From: Enoplosus armatus
Lineage: Eukaryota > Chordata > Actinopteri > Centrarchiformes > Enoplosidae
Assembly (NCBI RefSeq): GCF_043641665.1
Contig: NC_092188.1
Coordinates: forward strand, 14,901,704 to 14,965,703
Length of the DNA stretch: 64,000 bases
Direction of reading: 5' to 3'
Shown in pieces: positions 1 through 12,482 of this stretch (position 1 is the stretch's first letter; each line of letters starts with the position of its first letter). The notes under the pieces were generated by a model that saw only the letters and a list, made by a program, of their open reading frames with translations, had not been told where the DNA came from and searched no databases. The position numbers and the translations under genes were made by a program.

Positions 1-2850
1 TCCTTTATGCATCTCCACTCATTTATTTAGGTGTTTATTTTAATTTGTTACCTGTCAGTATGTGGCAATGGTTTCATAGCAGATATAAACCCACAATAAT
101 TAACTACCAAACCTTTCTCTTTTATGGGAGCAACCAGACAGCTGTAAGCCTTTAGTAGTACCACAAGATGTCGCTACTAAATCACCAACACTCAGGTATG
201 TATCAAAATATTTTTCTCATCATTGCAGTTGATATGTTAGAAAAAGGAGGCACTCTTAAACTTGACAACAGAAACACTGGTGTTGTTTGGCATCCTGGTT
301 CCCTTGGTTTAGTTTCTATTGGGGCCAAGAGGGTACACACAAAGAGGAAATTCACTTTATCAAATCTGAACCAACATAAACAACATGTCTATAAATTCTG
401 ACCTATATGGGTCAGCTGTTTATTCATTTCCTGACAACACCCATCTTTATTATGTAGACACACATTTATCACTTCCAAAGGCTGATTTTATTTATCCTGA
501 TTTAACCCTTGATGATTCTGTTTTATCATATCACTTTCCTTAACTATTTAAAGCACTCGCAGATGCAACTCTTGGAGTATAAAACAATATTCCCATACCA
601 GTAGTGTCACTGGTGCTCTGCACAACAATGTTTAACAGCACAGCAGGACGTGGATTACATAAAGCTGACTCGGGGCACAGCCAGCGAGCGCCAAAAGCTG
701 TGACTTAACAGTTCACAGAAAATGTTACAAAACAGGCAACAGATAGGCACGTGAAGCAAATGACCATTCTTCCTCTTTCAAAGCCCTGTGCATGCAGGCA
801 ACACAGAGCCAGAGGGTTAGAGGGAGATTATATTTTCAAAGGAGTGAACTGAGGAGGTAAACTACTGCTAATTAAAAATTAACTCCTTCTAGGACAGAAG
901 CTGGCCAAGACGTTTGGGCATGGCTGAATAAAAAGAGACTTTGGCTTCATCCTTCACTTTTACTTGTTACTTGTATTTTTCAGAGACGGGGCTGCTTAAT
1001 GTGATATGACGCCTGTAGAGAGGGGCACATCTGTGCTCCTGAGGGAACTGAACTTGTAACCTCTGGTGCAAGAATGTGTTGCACTATCATGATGCAGTGT
1101 GGCAATCTCATCACCATGTCACACATTCCACAAATCTTTATGTGAGAGGAAAACATTGTCCCCTCCCCTCCGGAAGTCTGGCAGATCATGTATTAGACAC
1201 TAGAATATCCTGACCGACTCAATAGCTAACTCTTCTTCTAAGAGTGTGGGAGGAGGTCCCAAATTTAAAGTGGAAACACAATACAAGGTGTGAATGTGCT
1301 TTACACAATAGTGTTGTATAGCATTTCATTTTAATGACTTAATCCTGTGTTCTGATTTTGATTGACCCTCTTCTATGTTTTCACAGGCAGCTGTTTTTGT
1401 ACACCAGGTGTTCCCACTGTACAGAGGAACAGTCCTGTTTGCTCTCCGCTGTGTTCTATATGTTTAGGTGTCAGGTTTCATGGAAAGTGGATTATAAACC
1501 CCTTCAAGTAAACACTAACCCTAGAATGGATTATGACAAATTAATGGGGAAAACATGTATTTCTATCTGCCCTTATAGTAATAACTAAGCAAACAAAACT
1601 GACTTTGTTAAGTGATTACACATCCATCTTTCAATCTATATTATTCCCAAATACACTGTCTGCCTTCACATGTTTCCATTGGAAAAAAATCAGTAGCAAA
1701 AAATATCCAAATTTTCATATTCATTAGTCCATTTCCCAATCATAAAGGTGATCTGTCATCTTTTGGGAAATAACGGCAGTGAAGACAATACCCACGCAAC
1801 TAATCTGAATGTGCATTTACATTACATGAGTGATAGCTGCCATTTGGCTATCTACGTGACTCTGGCATGGCTGACCTGCATACTGGGCTCCATGTGGGTG
1901 GGACATGACTAGGAGCAGTACTGCCTGTGGGCAGGTAAGAGCAGCCTGCTTGTCTCTGTGTGGGCCTTCGTCAGCCATCATGGAGGCATCAATTCAGTCA
2001 AATGTAACTCTGGAATTTCTTTTTTTGACAGTTAGAAAATTACAAAACAGCAAACAGTTGCTTATTTACACGTCCAGCAGTTCTCTTTTAGCTCTGCTTT
2101 TGGTCTCTATCAACTCCTTTTAGAAATATCTGGCTCTTCAGCTGCTAAACACTCTGCTATGTTCACCAGCAAGTCAGTAACTGGGTCTGGCGTCGATTAT
2201 TGCCGTCTTGAATATTAAGTCCAAATTTTGCAATAGATTTATTTATCTATGAATTATTTCATGTATTTTACTTATAACCAAATTCAAAAATCATGAATGT
2301 TTTTCAAATGTCACTGTGGAAAGTCCAACATTTTTATCATTACAGTACATTCTTTGAGGTTAAAAGGTTTATTCATCCATTATTGCTCAAAACAAGGTAT
2401 TTTTCAGTCATTTAAAAAAATGTTGATACTGTTTCAGAATACATTAAAGGGTCACAATTGTCTAAGTAAAGTATCAGTCTTTGTTTTATTTTGAAACTGG
2501 CCTGGAAAACCCAATTTAAAATCTCTCTCCATTGCATACCAGCACATCACTGCATCTCCCCTCTTATCTCTTCCCACACGCATATTCATATCAGGATCTA
2601 TAAGCCTCCATCTCTCTACTCAAGCACATTAGGTAATCCCTCTTCCTCCCCCTCAAACCTCATATCTAACTAGAGGAAAGACACAATTCCTCTTTCAAAG
2701 GCAAACTGCAGACATAAATGTCACTCAGCAGGTGACAGCGGTGTCACGGAGAGGCTACAAAGCATCAAATATTCCTGGTATGTGTCACAGGTTGGAGCAC
2801 CCTAGGGTCGTACACTGTGGCTCCATGGCATGAGGCCGTGGGTGGAGCTT
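1..2850. other. Upstream intergenic flank of edn2
   Basis: I see no supportable gene here. The open frames are short, lack splice-site context and have no recognisable domains. The stretch is AT-rich without long microsatellites. It may hold distal edn2 regulatory DNA, but nothing specific can be shown from one sequence. Confidence 0.6.
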
Positions 2851-2854
2851 TTCC

Positions 2855-3009
2855 CATGACATCATGTGAGGGAGAGGAGAGGAGAGGCATAAAAGAGTGA
2901 CAGAGCTCAGACACCTGCAGACAAACAGCAGCAGCAGCACATTAAAAACACGACTGTAACTGTAAGGACACCAGTCTCTCTGCAGAGCTCCATCCATCTG
3001 CTTTCAACT
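2855..3009 (+). promoter_or_regulatory. edn2: edn2 core promoter and 5' leader
   Basis: A TATA-like element (cataaaag, 2888-2895) lies about 115 bp upstream of the edn2 start codon, followed by a purine-rich leader that runs into a CAGCAGCAGCA stretch. About 30 bp upstream of the TATA-like box, tgacatca (2857-2864) differs by one base from the CRE consensus. Mammalian endothelin promoters are known to use a TATA box with nearby AP-1 and GATA sites, so a CRE/AP-1-type element in this place is plausible. The transcription start, near 2915-2925, is inferred from TATA spacing only. Confidence 0.5.
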
Positions 3010-5173
3010 ATGACTACTAACACCAGCGTTCTTCTTCTCATCACTCTTTGGGCCTCCATGCAGGATGGTGAGTCTATTTAATTATATATCATTCTATTTA
3101 AAATATATTCTGAAAACCAACAACTTTATATTCTTGTTTTAGAGGGACGTGCATGGCATCAGATATAAGTTCATCAACCTTAAATCCACCAAAGAGCTTT
3201 CTCAGTCATGTTAGAAGAGAGAATGTCATAAAAAAAAACATATTGCTATATGTTTGTGTTTTTCTTAGCGGTGTAGACTGACTCACATACTGTATGTACT
3301 CTGGCTTTAATCTCAGTCACACTGTGCACAAAGCAGCAACGACCATCGCTGTGTGTTGGTGCACATACATGTTTTGGCAAGAAGCACAGAACAAATAAAA
3401 GGATCTATTTATCACAAAAGCTGCTCATTGCTGCAGATTTTTACTGCTGCTAAATGTTGACATTCTGTTTGTTAATTGATTCCTGTAATACCTCAAGTAC
3501 AAGCAGCAGGAGCGTGGTAGTGTTTTTCCTTATTTCAGTCAGGGTTTTTTTACCTTTGCATGAAAAAAGCCAAGGAATTCACGCTTCCCTGTCCAGTAAA
3601 TAAGTCTGTTTGCTCACTGTGAAAAGATCAAGAGTGATGAGTTTTTGAAAGAAAGAAAGCGGAATTTGTGAAGAATAGTTGATGAGCTTTTTCTTGTTCT
3701 CACTTGCATATTCTGTTCATAATAGACTGGTGATGTAATGTATCTGTTTTGTGTTGTGAAAAACAATGAAAGTAGAAAAGAGTAAAGGCAGAGGCAGGGC
3801 CGCTGACAGTTGGTTTGGCTTCGGCTGGAGTTGATGCTACTGTGTTTGGATGTGGACGCTGTTACTGAGTGGCTCTTTGTCTCGGACCAGGTTTGGGTCG
3901 TCCGGTGATGAAGCAGCTGGAAGTGGAGGCCGGTGACGGTGTCCCAACAACACAGAGAGAGAGGACCAAGCGCTGTGCCTGCAGCAGCCCGCTGGACTCC
4001 GAGTGCCACTACTTCTGCCACCTGGATATCATCTGGGTCAATACGCCCAGGTTAGCATGAGAAGACGCACCGCATAGGGACACACACATGCAACTCACTC
4101 ATCTGCACTGTGACTTTGTACTGTGACTTTGTATTGTGTCTCTCTTTCTCTCGGCAGCAAGACAACAGTTTATGGTCTTGGCAGCCCTCTGTCCAGGCGC
4201 AGAAGGTCCACTTGCCGCTGTACCTGTGCCAACCCTGATGATCAAACCTGCACCAGCTTCTGCCATCACAGGTGCGTCAGGGCCCAAGCCCTTATGTTTC
4301 CATCAGAGGTTGCTTAGTTTGTAAAGGCAGGTATTATTTATTATTTGTGTGGAGGACAATGAGTGGTGTGGTGTGAGGGAACATCTCATTTCACTGCAAT
4401 GCTATCATTAGCCTAAATGTCTTGTTACTGCATGTCGGAGGGTGTGATCATCAAAACAATACAGCTGGGGCTCGAGGGGGTAGAATAATCTCAGGCTGGT
4501 GCACAAAGCTGTTTTTTGATTGGCTCTGAGGGCCGAGTGAAGTGTGTAGGAGTTTGGAAGCAATTAGAAGCTAAATTGAGAACTCAAGTTTCCTAGAAAT
4601 GCCAAACAAATAGTGTCACCACCTAGAAACAGTGAGTGACAGGCCGAGAGGGGAGGCATCACGTGAGGTCGACAATGTGACATTTGCTGATTTGGTGCAC
4701 TATTTTTGTAACATAAAACATTTAGTGAGTCTGTAAAGATAAGATGTTTTCAGGTTACTGAGAGTGTAAAAGAATATATCGTGTTGTATGCTTTTATTCA
4801 AGTGGGGTGTTCTTTAACCACAGCAATACCAATAAAACATTTAAAGTGACAAACTGCAATGTCATAGTATGTCTGTGTGTCAAAGGTACTGGTCATTTTT
4901 GGTAACTAAATTGTTTCTTTTTGTACAGCCCTGAAATCACTTCCACGAAGAGATCTGTAAAGAGACGTCAACTCAACATACTCAGCATCCTAAGGTGAGC
5001 TTTGAATGACAGTAATAGATATACTCTCACAACTTCACTTACATTTGGATCGTGTCTCTAATTATGTGACTGACTTTTTGTCCCTCAGAGCTGTGGCCAG
5101 CAGGTCCAAGAGAGCTCTGGATGCACCAGATTCAGGCAAGTCTTCTGAGGCTCAGAGGAAGGACGCACGCTAG
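3010..5173 (+). CDS. edn2: Preproendothelin-2 (endothelin precursor), 5 coding exons
   Basis: Secreted precursor of a 21-residue vasoactive peptide that acts on endothelin GPCRs. Coding exons: 3010-3067, 3891-4050, 4158-4271, 4929-4994, 5089-5173 (TAG); all are GT-AG with matching phases, giving 160 aa. The start [18 protein letters not shown] opens a hydrophobic signal peptide. A furin-type RTKR (44-47) precedes the mature peptide at 48-68, with Cys at mature positions 1, 3, 11, 15 and the invariant tail HLDIIW. Trp21-Val22, the endothelin-converting-enzyme site, is followed by VNTP and YGLG. A second basic site, SRRRRS, ends big endothelin, and the family's second CxCx7Cx3C (endothelin-like) motif lies at residues 94-108. 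The edn2 rather than edn1/edn3 call rests on the arginine-rich second site and on linkage to phactr4/rcc1. Oddities: mature positions 2, 9 and 12 are Ala, Ser and His. An edn4-type paralogue is the main alternative. Confidence 0.88.
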
Positions 5174-5965
5174 ACAATGTGGCTGTTGAGGCCGTGAGAG
5201 GGAGAGAAAGAGAGCAGCGAGCACCTGAACACATGACACTCCTTTAACAGAGAGAGAGAGGGAGGGGAAACTAAAGGCTGCTGAAAGATGTGCCGGTGCA
5301 CCACAAAGACGTCTGTTTGTACCCGGGAATAGAGGGTGGACAACGTGATAGAGTTCTGCAAACGCATCATGGAAACAGATGTGGAGGATCAGCTGCTGTC
5401 AGGACAGGACAGCCCTGCGCCTGTGGTCGTGTTTGACTCCGGCCTTCTGGTCTGTAACAGTTGGAGCGGTTGTCTCTGTGTCACTGTACAGACAGGCCGG
5501 CACTGACATAGAGGGATGTAACAGAGGAAAAGGGACACGCATACTGAACATACATGCACAGGAATTTCTCACATACATGGCATGTATTTACTCATTCTTT
5601 TGTAAAATGCTTTTGTTTTGTTTCTTTTGTGGATCAAAATATTTATTATCTTACATCTTATAAAATTACTTTTGTTATGAGTGACCTAAGGGACTTTGGG
5701 GATACATGTTGAAGTTATGTTGAATTATGTTATTTTATTGTGTGGCAAGTGTAAAGCAAATAAATAAGAATTAAAGCCTGTATCCATCTTCATTGTCTGT
5801 CTCTCAAAAGTAAAAATCACCCTCATCTTGTTTGTATATCTTACTAACATATGGCCTCCTCTGTTTGCTTTAGGGAAGTGCACTGTGTACATAAACTGAT
5901 TACTGTGAAGAAACTGTGCGTGAAGAAATAATTTGAAGGAAAATAAATCCTTTTTCAGCAGCATG
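5174..5965 (+). other. edn2: edn2 3'UTR with poly(A) signals
   Basis: After the TAG the sequence becomes non-coding. It holds AATAAA at about 5759 and again at about 5942, so the transcript probably ends near 5,780 or 5,965. ATTTA pentamers occur at about 5586 and 5641. AU-rich elements of this type destabilise endothelin mRNAs in mammals, so rapid turnover is plausible here. Confidence 0.55.
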
Positions 5966-6628
5966 TGTGATTCAACTGTGTGACGAGCAAACACATCTCT
6001 GAGTTCAAAAGGAGGCCTGAAATGGATGAATGGTCCAGGAATTCAGGGCTCACATCAATGATAAGTTTACTTGCCATTCAAAGGCAGCACAGCCTGTGTT
6101 ATCATAAGGATCTGTGGAAAGAATGCAGCATTTTGTGACTTTGCTCAGGGGGGTGAGGGAGAGGTACAAACTGCCCTGTCACCCCGCACTGTACATACCG
6201 TCCTGAATATGCAAGACGGCAGACAGAGACGATTCAGCCATCATCTGATGAATAAAGCGGTGGAGAACTGACCTGCTTTTGCTGTCTGATCGAATAACAC
6301 TGATGGATGATAAGCCTCAGGTGTTAATGTGGCTCCAGTTTCAAGAGTAGGTTTTCCTGCTTCATTGCATTTCATTTAATTCCTGTCATACTTCTCCTTC
6401 AACTTCTTCCGGAGAGTAACCCCCCCACCCTCCTTATTCTACTATCCACAGTAGAGTAGTGGACACCGTTATGCAACACTCATACTTCAGTCAGCTGTGA
6501 CATTGTTACACGTTTAAACTCGTGTATCCAAATTCAGGGTATTATGCCTGACTGAGCAATGTTCAACAACGTATTTAGTGTCATTTGCAACCTTTTTACT
6601 TGTGTCTCATTTAAACAGCATTCTTGCA

Positions 6629-6753
6629 CAGAGCCAGGGTGTTTCCCATTGTTTCCAGTCTATATGTTAAGCCAAGCTAACAGCTGCTGGCTGTAGCTTC
6701 ATATTTAGAAAGCAAGAAAGTGAGTAAGCATACTGTCAAGCCATTCCTTTAAG
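6629..6753 (-). repeat. Dispersed teleost repeat, family C copy 1 (reverse)
   Basis: Read in reverse, this begins with a degenerate form of 'aaaggaatagttcgacat' and runs through 'atgaagctacagcc' to 'ggctctg'. The same family occurs forward at 20525-20635 and 30586-30705 in this window. I know it as a common short interspersed sequence in percomorph genomes; its transposon class is not evident. The copies are clearly diverged from one another, so they are old. Confidence 0.7.
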
Positions 6754-9700
6754 GCTTCTTTATGTTCACTCCAGAGTTTTGACTAAGGTGTTTTTTTGTC
6801 TTAGCTTGTCCCTTAGTTCTATTATCTTTTTAATAATGTACTTTGTCATTTTAAAAGTGTTCTTTAAAGCCATGGTTTGGTATTATTATTATTATTATAA
6901 TGTCAACGTTTATTTCAGAACATTAACAAAAAACTGTTTGTCTGTTTCATTGTTGTCTCTACAATCTTCTTTACTCTTCTTTTGCTACTATTGAACTCTC
7001 TGGGTTTAAATGGTCGTCTGTGTCCTTCACAGCAAAACAGGAAATAGTTTCAACATTCGTGTCGGTCCAAAAAAGAGAGAGGAGAAATGACAGGAAGTAG
7101 CAGTCTCGGGTCAATCTGCGGAACTCATATGCGGCCATTGGGGGGTTGACATGGAGAGTCATTTTAACTGTAAAGAGACTGTATAAAAAACACTCAAATG
7201 CTTATTAATGAGAAACAAATGTGAGGTAATGAAAAAATAGGGCTCTTACTGTGTCAGCTGGCCTTTGAGAAACCACAGGCTGCCTCAGAGGCAGAACTCT
7301 GTCCATGGTGCTGGAACAGGAGAGACTCCAGTGAACCACTTCACTGTTGACACCGTACAGACATGAAAATCACTGGTTTCCAGCAAAATTTCGAGTGTAA
7401 CCTTTTGTTATGTTTTGAGTGCTTTCAGAAATTGTAGTTATTCCAGTAAACCAGTAAATCCCACATAGGCAAATATTCAGCTTGTATCTTTGTTTCTAAA
7501 CTGCAAATTTGACCAGCAAACCAACATTAATGAAATCTCTGTCAGAACACAACACTATATATACTTCAAACAGCTTATACAATAAAATGTGTGTTTAAAA
7601 TGCATGTTTGAGAACTTATTAGAATTTTCTGGTCGAGAAAAAACACCACGTGCATTGGCAGGAAGATGAAAGCAATTTTAGAAAAACCTTCATGAAGAAC
7701 AGCTGTGACGTTTCAATATCAAATCTTCATCATGTATCTTACAAACTTTAGAATTAAAAGTGTAGTTTAGTTCATCATAACACTGTGGGAAACACATCTT
7801 CTACACATCAGTGAGGACTGACTGTGTGTAATAAAGTTCTCAGGCCAGATAGAAATGTGACCGACGTGGCTTCATCAGTCACTTCTCTCAGGCCTTTCAT
7901 CTGAGAGGCTGCAGAGTTCACACTCTTTGTTCAGGGTTACAAAGGCTGCTTTTTCGCTTTGTATGAAGCTCAGTTTGATGAACTGAGATTGGTGAGAATA
8001 CTGTTACATTATGTCTGCACAGATATTTTAGCTTCAGTTCTTTAAACTGCTGGTTATCATGAGTATATACAGCAGACTTCACAGGCTGATCCAATAACCC
8101 AACCATTGTATCCACATCAGCCAACTCTGAGCTCCAAAACAGGAAGTTTCCTCTTCCCCAAACAAACAAACAAACTCTCACCCTTTCTCCTGCTCTTTTC
8201 TCTTCAATAAGTCCATAAGTCTTTGCCATTGTCTGAAGAACTCTGTCACCCCATAACTCTCTTGGGGCTGACGTTGTGTCTGGCATTGTGTTGTTTGGCT
8301 CCTTTAGCTTTTAATCTACATTACGTGACTGTAGAGTTGATCTGTGGGGACTGAAGGTTAAAGTTATTGTTCCAAATGGTGTAAAAGAAAAAACGACAAC
8401 AACTGATGAGAAAAACAAGTTAGAAGAAACAGGTTACATACACCATAATGTTGCTGTTGTTTATAAGATACTTTAAACTTCCCTGTCTTTAAAATGCAAT
8501 AAAAACAAGACTGCATAGACTTTTTGGAGATTTTTCCACCTTGCTAAATGGCCACAATAAAATGAAAATATCTAACTTAATAATGATTTATTGTGCACCA
8601 TGACATAAAATAATACACATCTGAAGCAGGAAATATTAGACACTAGAGAAGATGTGAAAATGTATAAAATAATCAATCAATCAAAATATGAAGGTTCCTT
8701 TGTACATTAGTTGCTCAGGATGGCCACAAATCTTTCTTTTTTTCATTTATTTTGATTATAAGATCTGCTACAAAAGCGAAAGAAGAACACATTTAATTTT
8801 TCTGACCAGCAGCCTTCGTTTAGGTCCAAGGACTTGTTGGACAGTCCATTGATTCAACTCAGTTTTGTTTTAATCTGGAGCCTATTGATTAAAATGCAAA
8901 CACTATGATGATGATATCCCCAGTTGGATTCCACCTCTCAACTATCTACTAAAACTAGTAGAAACTAGGACCTGCTTGTCTAAATAACACAAAGCAATAA
9001 TATAATCAGCTGATTTTTAACTCTGTACACTGCAGCTTTAAGCAGTAACATAAACCAATATTCAGAGACTTTTTTTTTTTAATCTTATCATATGGGATGT
9101 TGATATTCTTACATACCATGCTTGAAGAAATATTAAGTCAATTCAAAATTGAACAGATAACATTTCTTCAGCTGCAGGTACAACATGTACCAAGTTAAAG
9201 TATGTACCCTCTAAAGTTTGGCTGTAAGTTCTCTACTAGCAGTATCAGTCATGTGGTTCCTGATATTAACAGTGCTCCAAATATCAGTTATGTAACTGAT
9301 AGATTTGTATACATTGTGGTGGGGAGTTGATGCATATGAGCGTACCTGAGAAGCAGACACTGACCTAAGATGCAGGTGTGGGATCAGCAACATCTGGTGA
9401 TTTAGATATCTCAAGCCTGCATGTGTATTTTTCATTGAGGGGAAGTCTCCAGGGTCTAATTGGCCTCTGTCCCCTAAAATCCCAGCAGAGGGTGGCCGAG
9501 TAATGCTCTTATGTTTTGGTATGCTTAATCTAATTTATTCACATTGTGAGCTTAGTACAGTTGAATAGCAATGATTCCTCTAAACGACTCATATACCGCA
9601 GCACTGACCCCTGTGGTATATTTAGCTTCAAATGGTCACATCACATTAGATTCAACCCATACTGATTCAACACACTCAGTAAACATTCCTTAAACACTTT

Positions 9701-9848
9701 AGTGCGCTGTGTTCAGATTTACTCAAAAGGCCTTTTTTTTGGGTCACAGCCCGCTGGCATTGATCATGATTGGTTACAGCATGTTCCCACTCTTGGAATA
9801 GCCCTCTGTGTCATTCATGTTTTCAGCTGAGTGAACTGAGAGAAAGAA

Positions 9849-9865
9849 TATATATATATATACAG

Positions 9866-9894
<29 letters not shown>
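9849..9894. repeat. (AT)n microsatellite with central CAGT interruption
   Basis: Two runs of alternating AT are separated by tacagtat. The tract is nearly self-complementary and likely length-polymorphic. Confidence 0.9.
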
Positions 9895-9897
<3 letters not shown>

Positions 9898-10088
9898 CAG
9901 TAACATAGGTTGCATGCCTCAGCATTTAGGAGTCACAGCTGACTGAAGGAGAGGAATCTTATTAGGCATCCATAAAGCTTCATGCTGACTGGGATCTGCT
10001 GTTATACAATCCTGATGCCACCAGTGGTCAAATATTCCACAGATGTTCCCCAAGAATGTGCAGTGAAGCAACAGCCCAGCGTCTCAGC

Positions 10089-10120
<32 letters not shown>

Positions 10121-10164
10121 GTATACACATGCAATTTGTGTGTGTGTGTGTGGGGGGGGGGGGG
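10089..10164. repeat. Facing (CA)n and (TG)n microsatellites plus poly-G
   Basis: A (CA)14-type run at 10089-10117 is followed after about 18 bp by a (TG)n run (10135-10152) and a G run to 10164. The two runs are complementary and could pair as hairpin arms. Confidence 0.9.
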
Positions 10165-11671
10165 TTAACTCTTACAGCAAAACAAGTGTGTGTTTTACCC
10201 TCTACTGTGCATTGCAATGATTCTTTACCAGCAGGGCACAAGGTCATGTTTCTTTATGCAGGCTGAGACAGCTGCCTGTCCCATTCATGTCAACATCCGA
10301 GCACCTTAACCTAGGCGGGAACAGTTCATACTGTGCAACACTGTGTGGTACCTTGCTGTTTTGCAGCCTTGGAAGGAGAGGAAGGACTTGCACAGCAAAG
10401 GGCAATGTGCAAAGGCTCACTCTGACAGAGGGATGATAAAGTCCCTGATAGTGAAGATCTATTAGTATTTATCCATCATTCCCTTGAGGAAGTGTCATGA
10501 ATCATCACCATCATGCCCTCGTCATCACTGCGGGTCCTTTCCAAGGAAAGTGCTTGATCTCCTCATATATGGTTAATTTGTCAACGATATCAATTTCACT
10601 CAGAAGTGCCAGCCAGACTTTCGATAGACAACACAAAAAACATGTAGCATTTCTTACTGTGGATGAGCTTTATTATTGCAGATATATTTTCTTTTATATT
10701 ATATATATGCATTGTTAAAAAAATGAACATTACACAGCTTATTTAGCTGGCAAGTGTTGTATGTGCTTTGTATTTTCATTTATGTATTTATTTATCTGAA
10801 ATAAATAGAATTGAATTGAATTAAAATCTGTCAGTCCATCTTACAGGAACCCAATAAAATAGTTATTAGTAACAATGATTTAAACATATAGAATGAACTA
10901 TAGATCAATAAAGTGTTATACTCTTCTTTGCTGTGGATAGCTCTTTCTAAACATTTCAAACTCAACTTCTGCTCACCTCAGTTATTACATCAATACATTT
11001 TATCTCTTCATGTTGCTGGTGTTATTGTTGTATAGTCTGTCACATCACAATCCCCATGTTTTCATGTTGTTGTCACAATAAAACTGAAAAAAAACACAAA
11101 TCATAAACAAGCTTTAAAAGTCTAACAAGTGCCATACCAGATAAATGGTATCACGACAAACGCCAACACCAGATCTGATAATGTTTCTTATCTCAAACAT
11201 TAAATAAATTATGGATTACAGGTATAGGATGCTGCTCTGTAGTACAGATAAACCATCATCTTCCTCAGTGGAAATGTGTTATCCAAAGCTCATAAAGGTT
11301 TTATTGGTTTTTTTGGTATTGGTTTTTCCCTGCTGGATCAAAATGCTTCCTTGTGTTAGTGTTTTTATATCTAAGAATTAAATTATCCAGGATTTGGTCT
11401 AATAAATTCTTAGCATATGATGTAGTACTAAAAGCCTTTGGAGTCTCTAATTGCAGTGATAGTTACCTGTTGCTGTTTATGATAAAGTAAAACTCATATA
11501 CTGTCTATATTGTATGGGGGTGAAATCAGTGGCGACGCATGCTATCACTGTAGATGGCCAGTAGATGGCCTCTGGCTACTGTAAACTCACACTAGAGCAG
11601 ATACTATCTCGCACTCTCACATACAGCATTTAGTGTTGATGTTGCTCCCACAAGTCAACAGCAGACTCATT

Positions 11672-12010
11672 TAGTGGTAGAAAGTAACTAAGTACATTTA
11701 CTCAAGTACTGTACTTGATTACAGTTTTGAGGTACTTGTATTTTACGTGAGTATTTCCATTTTCTGCTACTTTGTACTTTTTAATTTACTTTGTATACAT
11801 GCATTCAAAATTAAAAGTACAAAAGTATTAGTATCAAAACATTCTTAAAGTACCCAACTTAATAGTACTTATGATGCAGAATGGCCTATTACAGAATAAC
11901 ATATGTTATATTGTTGGATTATAATTATCAATGCATTAATGTGTCCATAACTTTAATGTTGGAGCTATTGAAGGTGGGGCTAATTTCAATTATCTAATAT
12001 ACTACTGGGT
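11672..12010 (+). repeat. Dispersed teleost repeat, family A copy 1
   Basis: It starts 'gtagaaagtaactaagtaca' and continues through 'gaggtacttgtattttac' and 'tttctgctactttgtac'. The later part ('gatgcagaatggcc', 'ttggattataatta') also resembles segments that usually accompany this family in fish. A second copy lies at 37968-38140. No coding capacity or terminal repeats are evident; it is a non-autonomous interspersed element of uncertain class. Confidence 0.75.
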
Positions 12011-12082
12011 AGCCTGACTTTTTATAATAAGAATGCATAAACTGCATTAAAATAAAAACAATAATCATTAAATGTGATAATG

Positions 12083-12110
12083 AGACTATACATGCTGCCA
12101 TGTATAGTCT
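12083..12110. repeat. Perfect 12-bp inverted repeat (hairpin)
   Basis: The arms agactatacatg and catgtatagtct are exact reverse complements around the loop ctgc. The hairpin lies inside or just beyond an old repeat-derived stretch. Confidence 0.85.
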
Positions 12111-12463
12111 CTTCCAACTTAAACAAATAATGGTGTTGTATTAAATGCAGGAGTCATCTTAGACATTTTGATTATAAAATGAAACTAGATTAGAAATGGA
12201 ACATAACAGAATTAACTATTTTGAAATAACAGTAACATAAAATGTATAGCTGTGCTGTATGTTTTAATGTGACCCCTTTCATATATAATTATAGCTTAGG
12301 GTGTAAAGTGGTAAATTATGACAACAGGCTCTATTTCAGTCTTAAATGTGGGAACTGTTTTCATCCTATAAATAAAATAATGGGTATAAGAAGGGAAAAG
12401 TCAACACCTCTGCTTTGTAGTGTTTCATTATCACGGTGGGGAGCTGGATAATATAACGGAATG

Positions 12464-12482
12464 CCCCCCCCCCCCCCCCCCC
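12464..12482. repeat. Poly-C run
   Basis: Nineteen consecutive C residues, just upstream of the CpG-rich region taken as the phactr4 promoter. Its length in the assembly may be unreliable. Confidence 0.9.

Larger units (their letters stand above)
5970..12460. other. edn2-phactr4 intergenic region
   Basis: No gene can be supported. The region is AT-rich and holds a reverse-orientation copy of a dispersed repeat (6629-6753), an AT microsatellite (9849-9894), facing CA and TG microsatellites (10089-10164), a longer dispersed repeat from 11672 and a perfect hairpin at 12083-12110. A 122-codon minus-strand open frame (7918-8286) has no recognisable domain and is treated under findings. Confidence 0.6.
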
